Shown here: in pieces, positions 27,014-35,892 of the stretch
Numbering within the stretch: the first letter of the stretch is position 1
How the letters are laid out: the number at the start of each line of letters is the position of its first letter
Notes under the pieces: model-generated
Databases searched by the model: none
The model's input: only the letters and a program-made list of their open reading frames with translations
What the model was told of the DNA's origin: nothing
Origin: Burkholderiaceae bacterium
GTDB lineage: Bacteria; Pseudomonadota; Gammaproteobacteria; Burkholderiales; Burkholderiaceae_C
Length of the DNA stretch: 64,000 bases
Assembly (NCBI GenBank): GCA_004323695.1
Contig: SCRU01000028.1
Span: 1-64,000, forward strand
Direction: 5' to 3'
Program-made: the position numbers and the translations under genes

Positions 27014-28711
27014 TCAAATAGGAGGCTTGGCGGAACGGAAAACGACAAAAAACGCGTTGCCTTCACGTTCGCCGCCGCCGTCGCCCCGGCGGGTCCGCTC
27101 ATATCCGATGAGCGCGCCATGGCGTTCGCACAACTCGCGGCAGATGTACAGACCCAAGCCGCTCGAGCGGCTCTCCGAGGAGAAAAAGGGTTCGAACAAA
27201 TGGCGTTCCACGCTAGGCTCGAGCGGCGCGCCATCGCTCCAGACCTCCAGCCGCGCCTGGCCAGGCGCGGGTGAATGGGTCGAGACCTGAAGGGACTCGG
27301 GTACATGGCTGGCGTAGCGAAAGGCATTGTCCAGCAGGTTTACCAAGACCCGGCGCAGATGATCGGCGTCGAAGGCCACTTGCATAGGCGCCGCCTGCAG
27401 CGCCAGTCCGATGGTGCGGCCGCTACTGGCGTGCCGCGCCCAGTCCATGCAGATGTCCTGAACCGCGGCGTCCAGATTCAGCGAGGCAGGCCGGGACGGG
27501 TCGGACTTTTGCTGCGCCCGCGATACATCCAGCACGTCCTCCACGATGCGGGACAGCCGTTGCGCGTTCTGCGCCACCATGAGGCCCAGGCGCCGCTGCG
27601 CCGGCTCGGTCAGGTCCTCGTTGAGCAAGGCATTCGCCTGGGTGATGGCGGCGAGCGGGTTGCGTATCTCGTGCGCGACCGCGGCCGACATGCGCCCCAT
27701 CGCGGCCAGCTTCTCGGTGCGCAGGCGTGCCTCCATCTCGCGCAGATCCTGCAAAAACATCACGCACAGGCTCTCCGCCTCGTCGTCGTGGGTCGCCGTC
27801 AGGCGCGTGCGGGCACGCACCTGGCAGGCGTACAGTCCGGCATGTTCAATGACCAGGTCGGCGATCTGGTCGCCGCGCTGGCGAAAGGTCAGGCGCGCCA
27901 GTTCGGCCACCGCGCGCCAGGCTGGCTTCGAATCGAGAACGAATGGCGCCATTGGTGCCGGGGTGCCGGCGCCGAGCAACCCGCGCGCTGCCGGATTGGC
28001 GGCGCGCACGACGCCCCTGGCATCGGCGACCAGCACGCCATCCGTCAGACTTTCGATCACCAGCTCGTTGACATGGGTCTGGATCCGCACCGCGAGCCCG
28101 CTGCGGCGCGCCCGCAGTTCCTCGCGCACCAGGCGCGTGGCGAGTTGGTGCGTCAAATAGGCGACGATGAACAGGCCGATGCCGGCCAGCCCGGCCTGCA
28201 GGAAATGGGAGGCCATGTCCCCCGTGGCCTGCAACGAGGTCCGCCAAGCGTCCATCAGCAGTATCAGGGTCACACCCGCGGCCGTGCCCAGTGCGAGCAA
28301 AACCGAGCCGAGTACCGATGCCAGCAGCACCGGCAAGGCATACAACGGGGTGTAGTTGATTGCACTGACCTGGGAAAACTGCAGCGCCGTGAACACCAGT
28401 ACATCCACGCCGATGGTGAACACCCATTGGGGATCGAAGTTCTGCCCGGGCCAGCGCGGGCGGGCATAGATCCGCACGGCCAGCGTCACCGCCAGATAGG
28501 CGGCGGACAGCGCCATCAGCCATTTGTGGACCGGTTGACCCAGGCCAACCATAGAGACTTGCAGCAACAGCAGCAGAACGCCGACCGTGACGCGCGCCGT
28601 CATGAAGCCGCGCCACAGCCGCACGATCGCCAGATTCTGCTGCACCGATTTGGCGATGCGCTCGGGCTCGAGCGGGCCGAACCAGGACGCGGCCTCTGGC
28701 GGACGGCTCAT
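27014..28711 (-). CDS. pilS: Membrane sensor histidine kinase, PilS type
   Basis: 565 residues. About six membrane segments occupy residues 40-200, a PAS-like domain follows, then the dimerisation H-box AVAHEIRNPLAAI (His near 347) and the ATPase domain with GLGLYICRELCERHGA. The polytopic sensor is the PilS architecture. It begins right after the stop of the PP0621-like gene and ends 18 bases before pilR. The signal is unknown; in Pseudomonas PilS senses pilin subunits in the membrane. Confidence 0.9.
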   Translation of the reverse strand: MSRPPEAASWFGPLEPERIAKSVQQNLAIVRLWRGFMTARVTVGVLLLLLQVSMVGLGQPVHKWLMALSAAYLAVTLAVRIYARPRWPGQNFDPQWVFTIGVDVLVFTALQFSQVSAINYTPLYALPVLLASVLGSVLLALGTAAGVTLILLMDAWRTSLQATGDMASHFLQAGLAGIGLFIVAYLTHQLATRLVREELRARRSGLAVRIQTHVNELVIESLTDGVLVADARGVVRAANPAARGLLGAGTPAPMAPFVLDSKPAWRAVAELARLTFRQRGDQIADLVIEHAGLYACQVRARTRLTATHDDEAESLCVMFLQDLREMEARLRTEKLAAMGRMSAAVAHEIRNPLAAITQANALLNEDLTEPAQRRLGLMVAQNAQRLSRIVEDVLDVSRAQQKSDPSRPASLNLDAAVQDICMDWARHASSGRTIGLALQAAPMQVAFDADHLRRVLVNLLDNAFRYASHVPESLQVSTHSPAPGQARLEVWSDGAPLEPSVERHLFEPFFSSESRSSGLGLYICRELCERHGALIGYERTRRGDGGGEREGNAFFVVFRSAKPPI

Positions 28712-28945
28712 TCAGTCCTCGGCGCGGCGCCGGTGCTCGGCGCAGCAGTAATAGGCGCCCTGGCGGCCCGCCACCGCGTCGGCTTTGGGCACATGTACGG
28801 CGCAGGCGTTGCAGCGCACCATATCCTGCAGCAGCGGCTGCGACGCGGCGGAACGGGCGGCGTGCCGCTGCGCCTGTTCGGCATCGCGGCGCTGGCGCCA
28901 CCACCAGGCAACGCCCAGCGCGGCCAGCAGAAGGATCAACTTCAT
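28712..28945 (-). CDS. PP0621-like small membrane-anchored zinc-finger-like protein
   Basis: 77 residues: one N-terminal hydrophobic helix (MKLILLLAALGVAWWW) and a compact Cys/His domain CNAC (45,48) and CCAEH (67,68,71), which may bind a metal. Function unknown. Its ATG overlaps the stop of the cytochrome assembly gene (ATGA) and its stop abuts the pilS ATG, so it is coupled to both. This small protein beside pilS is seen in related bacteria. Confidence 0.85.
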   Translation of the reverse strand: MKLILLLAALGVAWWWRQRRDAEQAQRHAARSAASQPLLQDMVRCNACAVHVPKADAVAGRQGAYYCCAEHRRRAED

Positions 28946-29751
28946 GGGGCGCGCCTGAGGATCACTTCGAGCACGAAGCGCGAGCCGACATAGGCCAGCA
29001 GCAGCAGCCCCGAACCCGCATACAAAAAACGGACCGCCGTGCGGCCACGCCAGCCGAAGCGCGCGCGCCCCAACAGCAAGACCGCGAACGTGAGCCATGA
29101 CAGAATGGAAAAAACGGTCTTGCGGTCCCACTGCCAGCCCGGGCCGGTACCGGTCGGACCGTACAGGGCTTCGGCAAACAGCCATCCCGCCAGCAAGGTG
29201 GCCGAGAGCAGGACGAAACCGACCGTGACGAAGCGAAAGGTCAGGCGCTCCAGCATCAGCAGCGGTACACCGGTGTGCGCATCGGTGGCCAGCCGGATCT
29301 GCTTTTCGGCGCGCGTCATGAGCCAGGCATGCAGTACCGCGGTGGCAAACAGGCCATAGGACGCGATGCCGAGGGCCAGATGCAGCGGCAGCCAGGGCGA
29401 GGTGTCGTGCAGCGGCGCGCCCGGAAATGCGAGCGCAAGCAGCACGGCCACGCCTCCCAGCGCTGCCAGCGCCCAGCGCACCGGCAGTTGCGGCAACAGG
29501 CGGCTTTCCACTCCGTAAATGGTCAGGACGAGCCAGGCCGTCATGGACAGTGCCGGTGCAAATCCGAAGTGTGGCGTGCCGGCCAGCAGACCCCAGCCCA
29601 GCACCAGCGCGTGCAACAGCCATCCCAGCACCAGGCTGGCGCGCGCCGCCGCAACCCGCATGCGCGTGGCGGTGGCGGCCGGCACTGCATAGGCAATTGC
29701 CGCCGCCACGCTCAGGACGGCGGGAGCCAGGCTCGCGCTGGGTAAAATCAT
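28942..29751 (-). CDS. Cytochrome c assembly (CcsA/HemX-like) membrane protein
   Basis: 269 residues, about eight hydrophobic segments. The conserved tryptophan/aspartate motif TGPGWQWDRKTVFSILSW, the short WWD-like heme-handling motif, and LHLALGIASYGLF with a conserved His identify the CcsA/YpjD/HemX group. A role in heme delivery or enzyme stability is known for relatives; the exact role is not fixed. ATG 29751 is favoured over an upstream ATG that adds 16 charged residues. It is divergent from ffh. Confidence 0.88.
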   Translation of the reverse strand: MILPSASLAPAVLSVAAAIAYAVPAATATRMRVAAARASLVLGWLLHALVLGWGLLAGTPHFGFAPALSMTAWLVLTIYGVESRLLPQLPVRWALAALGGVAVLLALAFPGAPLHDTSPWLPLHLALGIASYGLFATAVLHAWLMTRAEKQIRLATDAHTGVPLLMLERLTFRFVTVGFVLLSATLLAGWLFAEALYGPTGTGPGWQWDRKTVFSILSWLTFAVLLLGRARFGWRGRTAVRFLYAGSGLLLLAYVGSRFVLEVILRRAP

Positions 29752-29848
29752 GGGGTACAGTTTAGCGGCTCGGTCGTCCTCGACAGACATTCCCGGCATT
29801 CATTCGTCTCCACCACCGGTTGCGCGCCAGGCGCATTGATTCCCTTCC

Positions 29849-31213
29849 ATGGCCTCCGCTCTCACAGACAAACTCTCCCGCCTCGTGAAGGAAATGCGCG
29901 GTCAGGCCCGCATCACCGAGGCGAACGTGCAGGACATGCTGCGCGAGGTGCGCATGGCGCTGCTGGAAGCCGACGTTGCATTGCCGGTCGTGCGCGACTT
30001 TGTGGCGCGTGTCAAGGAAAAGGCGCTCGGTCAGGAGGTGCTGGGCTCGCTCTCACCGGGGCAGGCGCTGGTGGGCATCGTGAACCGGGAACTCTCCCGC
30101 ACCATGGGCGAGGGCATCAGCGACATCAACCTGGCGGCGCAACCGCCGGTCGTGATCCTGATGGCCGGCCTGCAGGGCGCGGGCAAGACCACCACCACCG
30201 CCAAGCTGGCCAGGCACCTGATCGACAAGCGCAAGAAAAAGGTGCTGACGGTTTCGGGCGACGTGTACCGCCCGGCGGCGATCGAGCAGCTCAAGACTGT
30301 CACCGCGCAAGCCGGCGCCGAGTGGTTCCCCAGCACCGCCGAACAAAAGCCGGTCGACATCGCGCGCGCCGCGCTCGATCATGCGAAGCGGCATTTCTTC
30401 GATGTGTTGCTGGTCGACACCGCCGGCCGGCTTGCGATCGACGAAGTGCTGATGCGCGAGATCAGGGAATTGCACGCCGCGCTCGACCCCGTCGAGACGC
30501 TGTTCGTGGTCGACGCCATGCAGGGCCAGGACGCGGTCAACACGGCCCGCGCCTTCAAGGAGGCGTTGCCGCTGACCGGCATCGTGTTGACCAAGCTCGA
30601 CGGCGATTCGCGCGGCGGCGCGGCGCTGTCCGTGCGCCAGATCACCGGCGCGCCGATCAAGTTCGCCGGCACCAGCGAGAAAATCGACGGACTGGAGGTG
30701 TTCGACGCCGAGCGTCATGCCGGGCGCATCTTGGGCATGGGCGACATCGTGGCGCTGGTCGAGCAGGTCACGGCCGGCGTCGATGTCGAGGCCGCGCAAA
30801 AACTCGCGGCCAAGGTCAAGAGCGGCGCTGGTTTCGACCTCAACGATTTCCTGGGACAGCTACAGCAGATGAAGCAGATGGGTGGCCTGTCCAGCCTGCT
30901 CGACAAGTTGCCCGCACAGATGGCCGCCAAGGCCGGCCAGGTCGACATGAACAAGGCCGAGAAAGACATCAAGCGCAAGGAAGGCATCATCCAGAGCATG
31001 ACCCCGCTGGAGCGCCGCAAGCCCGAGTTGATCAAGGCCACGCGCAAGCGCCGCATCGCGGCCGGCGCCGGGGTTCAGGTGCAGGAAGTGAATCGCCTGC
31101 TCAATGAGTTCGAGCAGATGCAGGGCATGATGAAGAAGATGAAGGGCGCCGGCATGATGAAGATGATGAAGCGCATGGGCGGCATGAAGGGCATGCCGAA
31201 GATGCCGTTCTGA
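29849..31213 (+). CDS. ffh: Signal recognition particle protein Ffh
   Basis: 454 residues. N-domain helices, then the SRP GTPase G-domain with P-loop GLQGAGKTTTTAKLA, DTAGRL and TKLDGDSRGG, then the Met-rich M-domain ending MMKMMKRMGGMKGMPKMPF, which binds 4.5S RNA and signal peptides. It targets nascent membrane proteins to FtsY and SecYEG. ATG 29849 gives the normal MASALTDKLSRLV start. Confidence 0.97.
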   Translation: MASALTDKLSRLVKEMRGQARITEANVQDMLREVRMALLEADVALPVVRDFVARVKEKALGQEVLGSLSPGQALVGIVNRELSRTMGEGISDINLAAQPPVVILMAGLQGAGKTTTTAKLARHLIDKRKKKVLTVSGDVYRPAAIEQLKTVTAQAGAEWFPSTAEQKPVDIARAALDHAKRHFFDVLLVDTAGRLAIDEVLMREIRELHAALDPVETLFVVDAMQGQDAVNTARAFKEALPLTGIVLTKLDGDSRGGAALSVRQITGAPIKFAGTSEKIDGLEVFDAERHAGRILGMGDIVALVEQVTAGVDVEAAQKLAAKVKSGAGFDLNDFLGQLQQMKQMGGLSSLLDKLPAQMAAKAGQVDMNKAEKDIKRKEGIIQSMTPLERRKPELIKATRKRRIAAGAGVQVQEVNRLLNEFEQMQGMMKKMKGAGMMKMMKRMGGMKGMPKMPF

Positions 31214-31252
31214 AGATCTGGCACGCGGGGCCCGCGCCCTCGCAGGATCGTG

Positions 31253-31606
31253 CTACTTCTTCCTGCAGTTGCCGTCCGTGAGCACATACCCGTTCTTGCA
31301 CTCGGTCAATATGGCGCCGTGATCGGCGGGGGCCTGGCGCGAACCGGATGACGAATCGGCCGCCGCAGACTGGGCCGGGGCGCCATCACCTTTCAGGTAC
31401 ATGATCTTTCGGGTGCCCAGGTCGCAGGTTCCCACGACCTGGCCTTCGGCTTTCGCGCCCGCATCCACCGTGGCGAGCGTGTAGTGCTGGACGCCGGCGG
31501 TGCGGATCTTCGCGTCGATCTGGGCGCGGATGGCTTCGCAGGTCGTGGCGCCGCCGGCCGAACTGGCCAGCAGCAATACGGCAAAAGCCAGGGCAGGTTT
31601 CAGCAT
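31253..31606 (-). CDS. Secreted DUF1161-family protein
   Basis: 117 residues with a signal peptide ([20 protein letters not shown]). The mature part begins [20 protein letters not shown], followed by [13 protein letters not shown], the DUF1161 pattern with paired cysteines; a second Cys pair lies near the C-terminus (TECKNGY...GNCRKK). Function unknown. Its ATG overlaps the end of miaB by 7 bases, indicating co-transcription. Confidence 0.85.
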   Translation of the reverse strand: MLKPALAFAVLLLASSAGGATTCEAIRAQIDAKIRTAGVQHYTLATVDAGAKAEGQVVGTCDLGTRKIMYLKGDGAPAQSAAADSSSGSRQAPADHGAILTECKNGYVLTDGNCRKK

Positions 31607-32952
31607 TCCGCGCCCTGTGCCACGGCTTCCTGCGTCACCACTTCGCCGCGCAGGGTGTAGCTGCGCGTCTCGGTGATCTGCACGTCCACCAGCTGCCCCA
31701 CCAGTCGCGGGTGCCCCGCAAAGTTCACCACGCGGTTGCACTCGGTGCGTCCCATCAGTTCGCCCGCGTCGCGCCTGGAGACGCCTTCGACCAGAATGCG
31801 CTGCACCGTGCCCACGCGGCTTGCGCTGATACGGGCCATGCTGGCATTGATGACTTCCTGCAGATGGTGCAGGCGGCGCAGCTTGACCTCGTGCGGCGTC
31901 TCGTCACTCAGGTTGGCGGCCGGCGTGCCGGGGCGCGGGCTGAAGAGGAAGCTGAAGCTGTTGTCGAAACCGATATCGTCGATCAGCTTCATGAGCTTGC
32001 TGAAGTCCGCATCGGTCTCGCCGGGAAAGCCGACGATGAAATCGCTGGACAGGGCCATGTCGGGGCGGATCGCGCGCAGCTTGCGCACCGTGCTCTTGTA
32101 TTCCATGGCGGTGTAGCCGCGCTTCATCGCCATCAGGATGCGGTCACTGCCGTGCTGCACCGGCAGATGCAGATGGTTCACCAGCTTCGGGACTTTCGCG
32201 TACACGTCGATCAGGCGCTGCGTGAACTCGTTCGGGTGGCTCGTGGTGTAGCGGATGCGCTCGATGCCGGGGATCTCGGCCACGTACTCGATCAGCAGCG
32301 CGAAGTCGGCGATTTCGCTGGTATTGCCCATCGTGCCGCGCCAGGCGTTGACGTTCTGGCCCAGCAGCGTGACTTCCTTCACGCCCTGGTCCGCCAGGCC
32401 AGCCACCTCGACCAGCACGTCGTCCAGCGGGCGCGAGACTTCCTCGCCGCGCGTGTAGGGCACGACGCAGTAGCTGCAGTACTTGGAGCAGCCTTCCATG
32501 ATGCTGACAAAGGCGCTGGCGCCGTCCACGCGCGCGGGCGGCAGGTGGTCGAATTTCTCGATCTCCGGAAAGCTGATGTCGACCTGCGGGCTGTGCTGGC
32601 GCTCGCGTGCGTCCAGCAGCTCGGGCAGGCGGTGCAGGGTCTGAGGGCCGAACACCACGTCCACGTAGGGCGCACGCTCGATGATGGCGGCACCCTCCTG
32701 GCTTGCCACGCAGCCGCCCACGCCGATCTTCACGCCGCGCCGGGCCAGGTGCTTGACGCGGCCCAGATCGGAGAACACTTTCTCCTGCGCCTTCTCGCGC
32801 ACCGAGCAGGTGTTGAACAGGATCAGGTCGGCCTGCTCCACGTCCTGCGTGGCCTCGTAACCCTGCGCCGCATGCAGCACGTCGAGCATCTTGCCCGAGT
32901 CGTACTCGTTCATCTGGCAGCCGAAGGTTTTGATGAAGACTTTTTTGGTCAT
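31600..32952 (-). CDS. miaB: tRNA-2-methylthio-N6-dimethylallyladenosine synthase
   Basis: 450 residues. UPF0004 N-domain with Cys residues in [23 protein letters not shown] and GGCVA (auxiliary cluster), radical-SAM CxxxCxxC in CSKYCSYC, and a C-terminal TRAM domain. It adds methylthio groups to i6A37 of tRNAs reading UNN codons. A repeat-bearing spacer lies upstream (32972-32990). Confidence 0.97.
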   Translation of the reverse strand: MTKKVFIKTFGCQMNEYDSGKMLDVLHAAQGYEATQDVEQADLILFNTCSVREKAQEKVFSDLGRVKHLARRGVKIGVGGCVASQEGAAIIERAPYVDVVFGPQTLHRLPELLDARERQHSPQVDISFPEIEKFDHLPPARVDGASAFVSIMEGCSKYCSYCVVPYTRGEEVSRPLDDVLVEVAGLADQGVKEVTLLGQNVNAWRGTMGNTSEIADFALLIEYVAEIPGIERIRYTTSHPNEFTQRLIDVYAKVPKLVNHLHLPVQHGSDRILMAMKRGYTAMEYKSTVRKLRAIRPDMALSSDFIVGFPGETDADFSKLMKLIDDIGFDNSFSFLFSPRPGTPAANLSDETPHEVKLRRLHHLQEVINASMARISASRVGTVQRILVEGVSRRDAGELMGRTECNRVVNFAGHPRLVGQLVDVQITETRSYTLRGEVVTQEAVAQGAEC

Positions 32953-32971
32953 GCTGGTTTTTTGCGGAAAC

Positions 32972-32990
32972 GCTATCTAATAAGTAGCTA
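32972..32990 (+). repeat. AT-rich short repeat copy upstream of miaB
   Basis: GCTATCTAATAAGTAGCTA, the best intergenic copy of the dispersed palindrome-like repeat, followed by further A/T-rich sequence to about 33025. Confidence 0.55.
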
Positions 32991-33055
32991 CCTATCTAGA
33001 CCTAATAAGGACTTAAGGTCGATTTGGCTTGAAATTTCAGGCTCACCGGCCTGGC

Positions 33056-33535
33056 CTATTGCTGCGGATAGACGGGTAACTTGTCGAATGGCGTCTTGCC
33101 GTCGTCGTGCGGCTCGCTGTTCATCTGGGAGCTGAACACGAAGTTGCGTGCAGGCTGCGCGCTGGAACGCGGCACCTGGGCTTCGGCGGGCGTGAGAATC
33201 CACACCTCGCTGACCAGCCCGGCCGCATCGCGCAGATAGTTGACGGCCAGGTCCTGCCCCACCAGCGCGCCCGACATCAGCATCATGTTGCGCGGCCCGA
33301 AAATCCGCGCGCCCGGCGAAAGCCGGTCGGGGTGCCCGTCGAGCCGGATGATGGGCGGGTTGATCACCATGAACGCGCCGCGCAGGGCGGCATTCGGGAA
33401 ATGGCGCTGCATCATCGGCACCGGCGCGGGCGTCTGTGCCTGCGATGGTGAATGAAAAGCGATGAAAGTCACCACCAGCAGGGCGCTGGTAGCTATCGAA
33501 AAGATAGTTTTTGTCAATCTCGGGCAGCGGTTCAT
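33056..33535 (-). CDS. Exported hypothetical protein
   Basis: 159 residues. A clear signal peptide (MNRCPRLTKTIFSIATSALL to about residue 33, ending SQA) precedes a hydrophilic domain containing PPIIRLDGHPDRLSPGARI and MLMSGALVGQDLAVNYLRD. No family is recognised with certainty. ATG 33535 is used since the residues upstream break the signal pattern. One short-repeat copy lies within the signal-peptide codons. Spacing suggests an independent unit between miaB and the formyltransferase fusion. Confidence 0.75.
   Translation of the reverse strand: MNRCPRLTKTIFSIATSALLVVTFIAFHSPSQAQTPAPVPMMQRHFPNAALRGAFMVINPPIIRLDGHPDRLSPGARIFGPRNMMLMSGALVGQDLAVNYLRDAAGLVSEVWILTPAEAQVPRSSAQPARNFVFSSQMNSEPHDDGKTPFDKLPVYPQQ
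33489..33509 (+). repeat. AT-rich short repeat copy inside a signal-peptide coding region
   Basis: Starts GTAGCTATCGAAAAGATAGT; the minus-strand form ACTATCTTTTCGATAGCTAC is nearly palindromic. It encodes FSIATS of the exported protein's signal peptide. Confidence 0.55.
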
Positions 33536-33606
33536 GGTGTATATCCAGAGGCTGGTTCTACAAGGGGGTGAGACAGCATCGTATGGTAGCGCGCCCCGGA
33601 CCGGGG

Positions 33607-34761
33607 TCACGCTGGTTTAGCCGGCTTATTGTCGAGTGCGACATCCATCATCATCTGGCTGGCCAGCTTTTCCAGCAACTTGCGCAAGGCGTCATCCGCC
33701 AGATTCTCCGGCACGACCAACAAGGCTTGTACCCTGAACAGATGCTGATCGCGTTCCGCCGGGGGCAGGATTTCGGTATGCAAGTCATGGATGCTGACGC
33801 TGCGCTCGGCCAGACTGGCCGACAACTCCCGAATAATTCCCGGGCGGTCCGGCCCGGACAACTCCACTTTCAGCATGCGATTGCCGAATGCCATGGGGGG
33901 CGCATCGGACCTGGCCAACTGAACCTGGAGCCCCTCGGAAGTCAGCCCCTGCAACGCCGCGCTGACCGTGGCAGCGTCTTTGGGCGCCACCTGCAAATGA
34001 ATCGTCCCGGCAAAATGCCCGGCGAAGTGATTCATTCGACTATCCGCCCAGTTGACCAAAGTCCCCTGCACGCAATCCGAGATCTGGCGCACAATGCCCG
34101 GCCGATCGCGTCCGACCACCGTCACAATCAGCGAGGTGGTGAGCGGGTTAGCCTGGGGCTCAAGCGACACGCTGCGCTTGATGATGGGTGCCTTGGTGGC
34201 GAATCGGGAGTCCTGGGTTTTGGCGGGTAATGTGCCATGCTCGGCCGCATGCCTGACCACCTGCCGAATCAGGCGCAAACCCATGTCGGAGAGTTCACGC
34301 TCCCACAGTTCACGTGCACTCTCGCCTTTCAGTACAAAACACCAGTCCTGCGCGGCGATGGCGCCATCGTCCCAGCCCGCATCCAGGTGATAAACAGAGC
34401 CGCCGGCAATGGGGTCGCCCGCGAGCACGGTCCACTCGACTGCCGCGATACCGCGGTGGCGCGGCAGCAACGACGGGTGGTAGCCGATCGCGCCGATGCG
34501 CGCGCGCGCCAGGGCCTCGGGCATGACAAAGGCATGCGTGTGCGCGGCCACGATCAGGTCGCAGTCCTCCTGCAACGCGCTGGCGGGAACCCGGCGTGGG
34601 TTTTCCAGAATGCTCAGGGGTAAACCCAATTGTGTTGCGTTTAGCGCCAATCGGTCGTCTGGCGCATTTGCCACCACCCGAACCACCTCGTGGCCGTCTT
34701 CCAGCAGCTGTTTGAGTACAGTTGCCCCGAAATAACGCGAGCCAATCACGGTACAACGCAT
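33607..34761 (-). CDS. Formyltransferase domain fused to two ACT domains
   Basis: 384 residues. Residues 1-190 form a folate-dependent formyltransferase fold (MRCTVIGSRYFGATVLKQLL, GYHPSLLPRHRGIAAVEWT, DAGWDDGAIAAQDW). Catalytic His and Asp are recognisable, but the Asn of the usual N-x-H-x-SLLP is Gly. Residues about 210-375 hold two ACT-like domains (SLIVTVVGRDRPGIVRQISD and LKVELSGPDRPGIIRELSAS), as in GcvR. PurU has the reverse order with one ACT domain first. GGAGG sits 5-6 bases before ATG 34761. It may deformylate or transfer formyl under amino-acid control; that is inference. Confidence 0.82.
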   Translation of the reverse strand: MRCTVIGSRYFGATVLKQLLEDGHEVVRVVANAPDDRLALNATQLGLPLSILENPRRVPASALQEDCDLIVAAHTHAFVMPEALARARIGAIGYHPSLLPRHRGIAAVEWTVLAGDPIAGGSVYHLDAGWDDGAIAAQDWCFVLKGESARELWERELSDMGLRLIRQVVRHAAEHGTLPAKTQDSRFATKAPIIKRSVSLEPQANPLTTSLIVTVVGRDRPGIVRQISDCVQGTLVNWADSRMNHFAGHFAGTIHLQVAPKDAATVSAALQGLTSEGLQVQLARSDAPPMAFGNRMLKVELSGPDRPGIIRELSASLAERSVSIHDLHTEILPPAERDQHLFRVQALLVVPENLADDALRKLLEKLASQMMMDVALDNKPAKPA

Positions 34762-34854
34762 GAGATCCTCCACTTTGGGTCGGTGGTGCTTGTTCGGACG
34801 TGTCAACAACCAAAGGATTCACCCGCCGAAGGAAATATGTTGTCCCCCGAGGAT

Positions 34855-34887
34855 GAAAAAATAGCCCGTGATCCTTCGATCACGGGC
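34855..34887 (-). terminator. Rho-independent terminator after tRNA-Met
   Basis: Perfect 10-bp arms GCCCGTGATC and GATCACGGGC with a 4-base loop, followed on the minus strand by TATTTTTTC, 6 bases beyond the tRNA CCA. Confidence 0.9.
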
Positions 34888-34893
34888 CAGCAT

Positions 34894-34970
34894 TGGTGGC
34901 GCTTCACGGATTCGAACCGCGGACCTGTGGATTATGATTCCATCGCTCTAACCGACTGAGCTAAAGCGCC
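34894..34970 (-). tRNA. tRNA-Met (anticodon CAT), CCA encoded
   Basis: 77 bases including CCA fold into a full cloverleaf: acceptor GGCGCTT paired with AAGCGCC, U8 A9, D-arm GCTC/GAGC, anticodon loop ATCATAA, T-arm CGCGG/CCGTG-type with TTCGAAT. G1-C72 pairing excludes the initiator. Elongator Met is the likely identity; a lysidine-modified Ile-CAT tRNA is a less likely alternative. Confidence 0.92.
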
Positions 34971-34980
34971 ATAGCCCTCC

Positions 34981-34986
34981 ATTATA
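34981..34986 (-). promoter_or_regulatory. -10 element of the tRNA-Met promoter
   Basis: Minus-strand TATAAT ends 10 bases before the tRNA. No good -35 hexamer is seen at 16-18 bases. Confidence 0.5.
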
Positions 34987-35010
34987 TCGTGCCGGTTACG
35001 CCGCTTTGCG

Positions 35011-35790
35011 CTAGTGGTTCTTGAACACCGGCTTGCGCTTGTTCACGAAGGCGTCCATGCCTTCCTTCTGGTCGGCGGTCGCGAACAGCGCGTGGAACAG
35101 GCGGCGCTCGAACATCACGCCATCCGACAGGCCGCTCTCGAACGCGCGGTTCACGGATTCCTTGGCCGCCATCACGGCGATCTGCGAGAAGTCGCAGATG
35201 GTCAGCGCCGCGCCCAGCGCCTCGTCCATCAGCTTGTCCAGCGTCACCACGCGGCTCACCAGGCCGGCGCGCTCGGCCTCGACTGCGTCCATCATGCGGG
35301 CCGTGAGCGCCATGTCCATCGCCTTCGCCTTGCCGACCGCGCGCGGCAACCGCTGCGTGCCGCCTGCGCCGGGGATGATGCCGAGCTTGATCTCGGGTTG
35401 GCCGAAACGCGCGTTGTCGGCCGCGATGATGAAGTCGCACATCATCGCCAGCTCGCAGCCGCCGCCCAGCGCGAAGCCACTGACCGCGGCGATCACCGGC
35501 TTGCGCACGCTGCGGATGGCTTCCCAGTTGCGCGTGATGTAGTCGCCCTTGTAGACGTCGGCGAAACCATAGGTGGCCATGGCGCCAATGTCGGCGCCGG
35601 CGGCGAAGGCCTTTTCGCTGCCGGTGATGATCATGCAGCCGATCGCCGCGTCGGCGTCGAAGCCCTTGAGGGCATGACCCAGTTCGTCCATCAACTGGTT
35701 GTTCAGCGCGTTGAGCTGTTTCGGGCGGTTCAAGGTGACGATGCCGACCTTGCCGCCTTCGGTGCGGACCGTGATCATTTCGTAGCCCAT
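35011..35790 (-). CDS. Enoyl-CoA hydratase (crotonase family, short chain)
   Basis: 259 residues. Both catalytic glutamates of true hydratases are present ([12 protein letters not shown] and [17 protein letters not shown]) with the oxyanion-hole [14 protein letters not shown]. It hydrates a trans-2-enoyl-CoA. Next to paaG-paaI-paaK and sharing the operator region, it could serve as the phenylacetate-pathway hydratase PaaF, but a general beta-oxidation role is equally possible. GGAG precedes ATG 35790. It is divergent from paaG. Confidence 0.9.
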   Translation of the reverse strand: MGYEMITVRTEGGKVGIVTLNRPKQLNALNNQLMDELGHALKGFDADAAIGCMIITGSEKAFAAGADIGAMATYGFADVYKGDYITRNWEAIRSVRKPVIAAVSGFALGGGCELAMMCDFIIAADNARFGQPEIKLGIIPGAGGTQRLPRAVGKAKAMDMALTARMMDAVEAERAGLVSRVVTLDKLMDEALGAALTICDFSQIAVMAAKESVNRAFESGLSDGVMFERRLFHALFATADQKEGMDAFVNKRKPVFKNH

Positions 35791-35842
35791 GGGTATCTCC
35801 GGTTTTCTGTTGCAATACACAGACTATAACCAAGGGAAAACA

Positions 35843-35866
35843 TTAACCGACCGACCGGTCGGCTAA
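35843..35866. promoter_or_regulatory. TetR/PaaR-like operator between hydratase and paaG
   Basis: Arms CCGACC (35847-35852) and GGTCGG (35857-35862) with a 4-base spacer, flanked symmetrically by TTA and TAA; the centre also contains the 12-bp palindrome CCGACCGGTCGG. This resembles operators of TetR-family phenylacetyl-CoA sensors. No regulator gene lies in the window. Confidence 0.65.
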
Positions 35867-35892
35867 TGGTAAATTCCAGCCAGGAGACCCGC

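Noticed and set aside
27275-28993. A 572-codon plus-strand open frame antisense to pilS
   Set aside because: No domain, and it runs through three real minus-strand genes.
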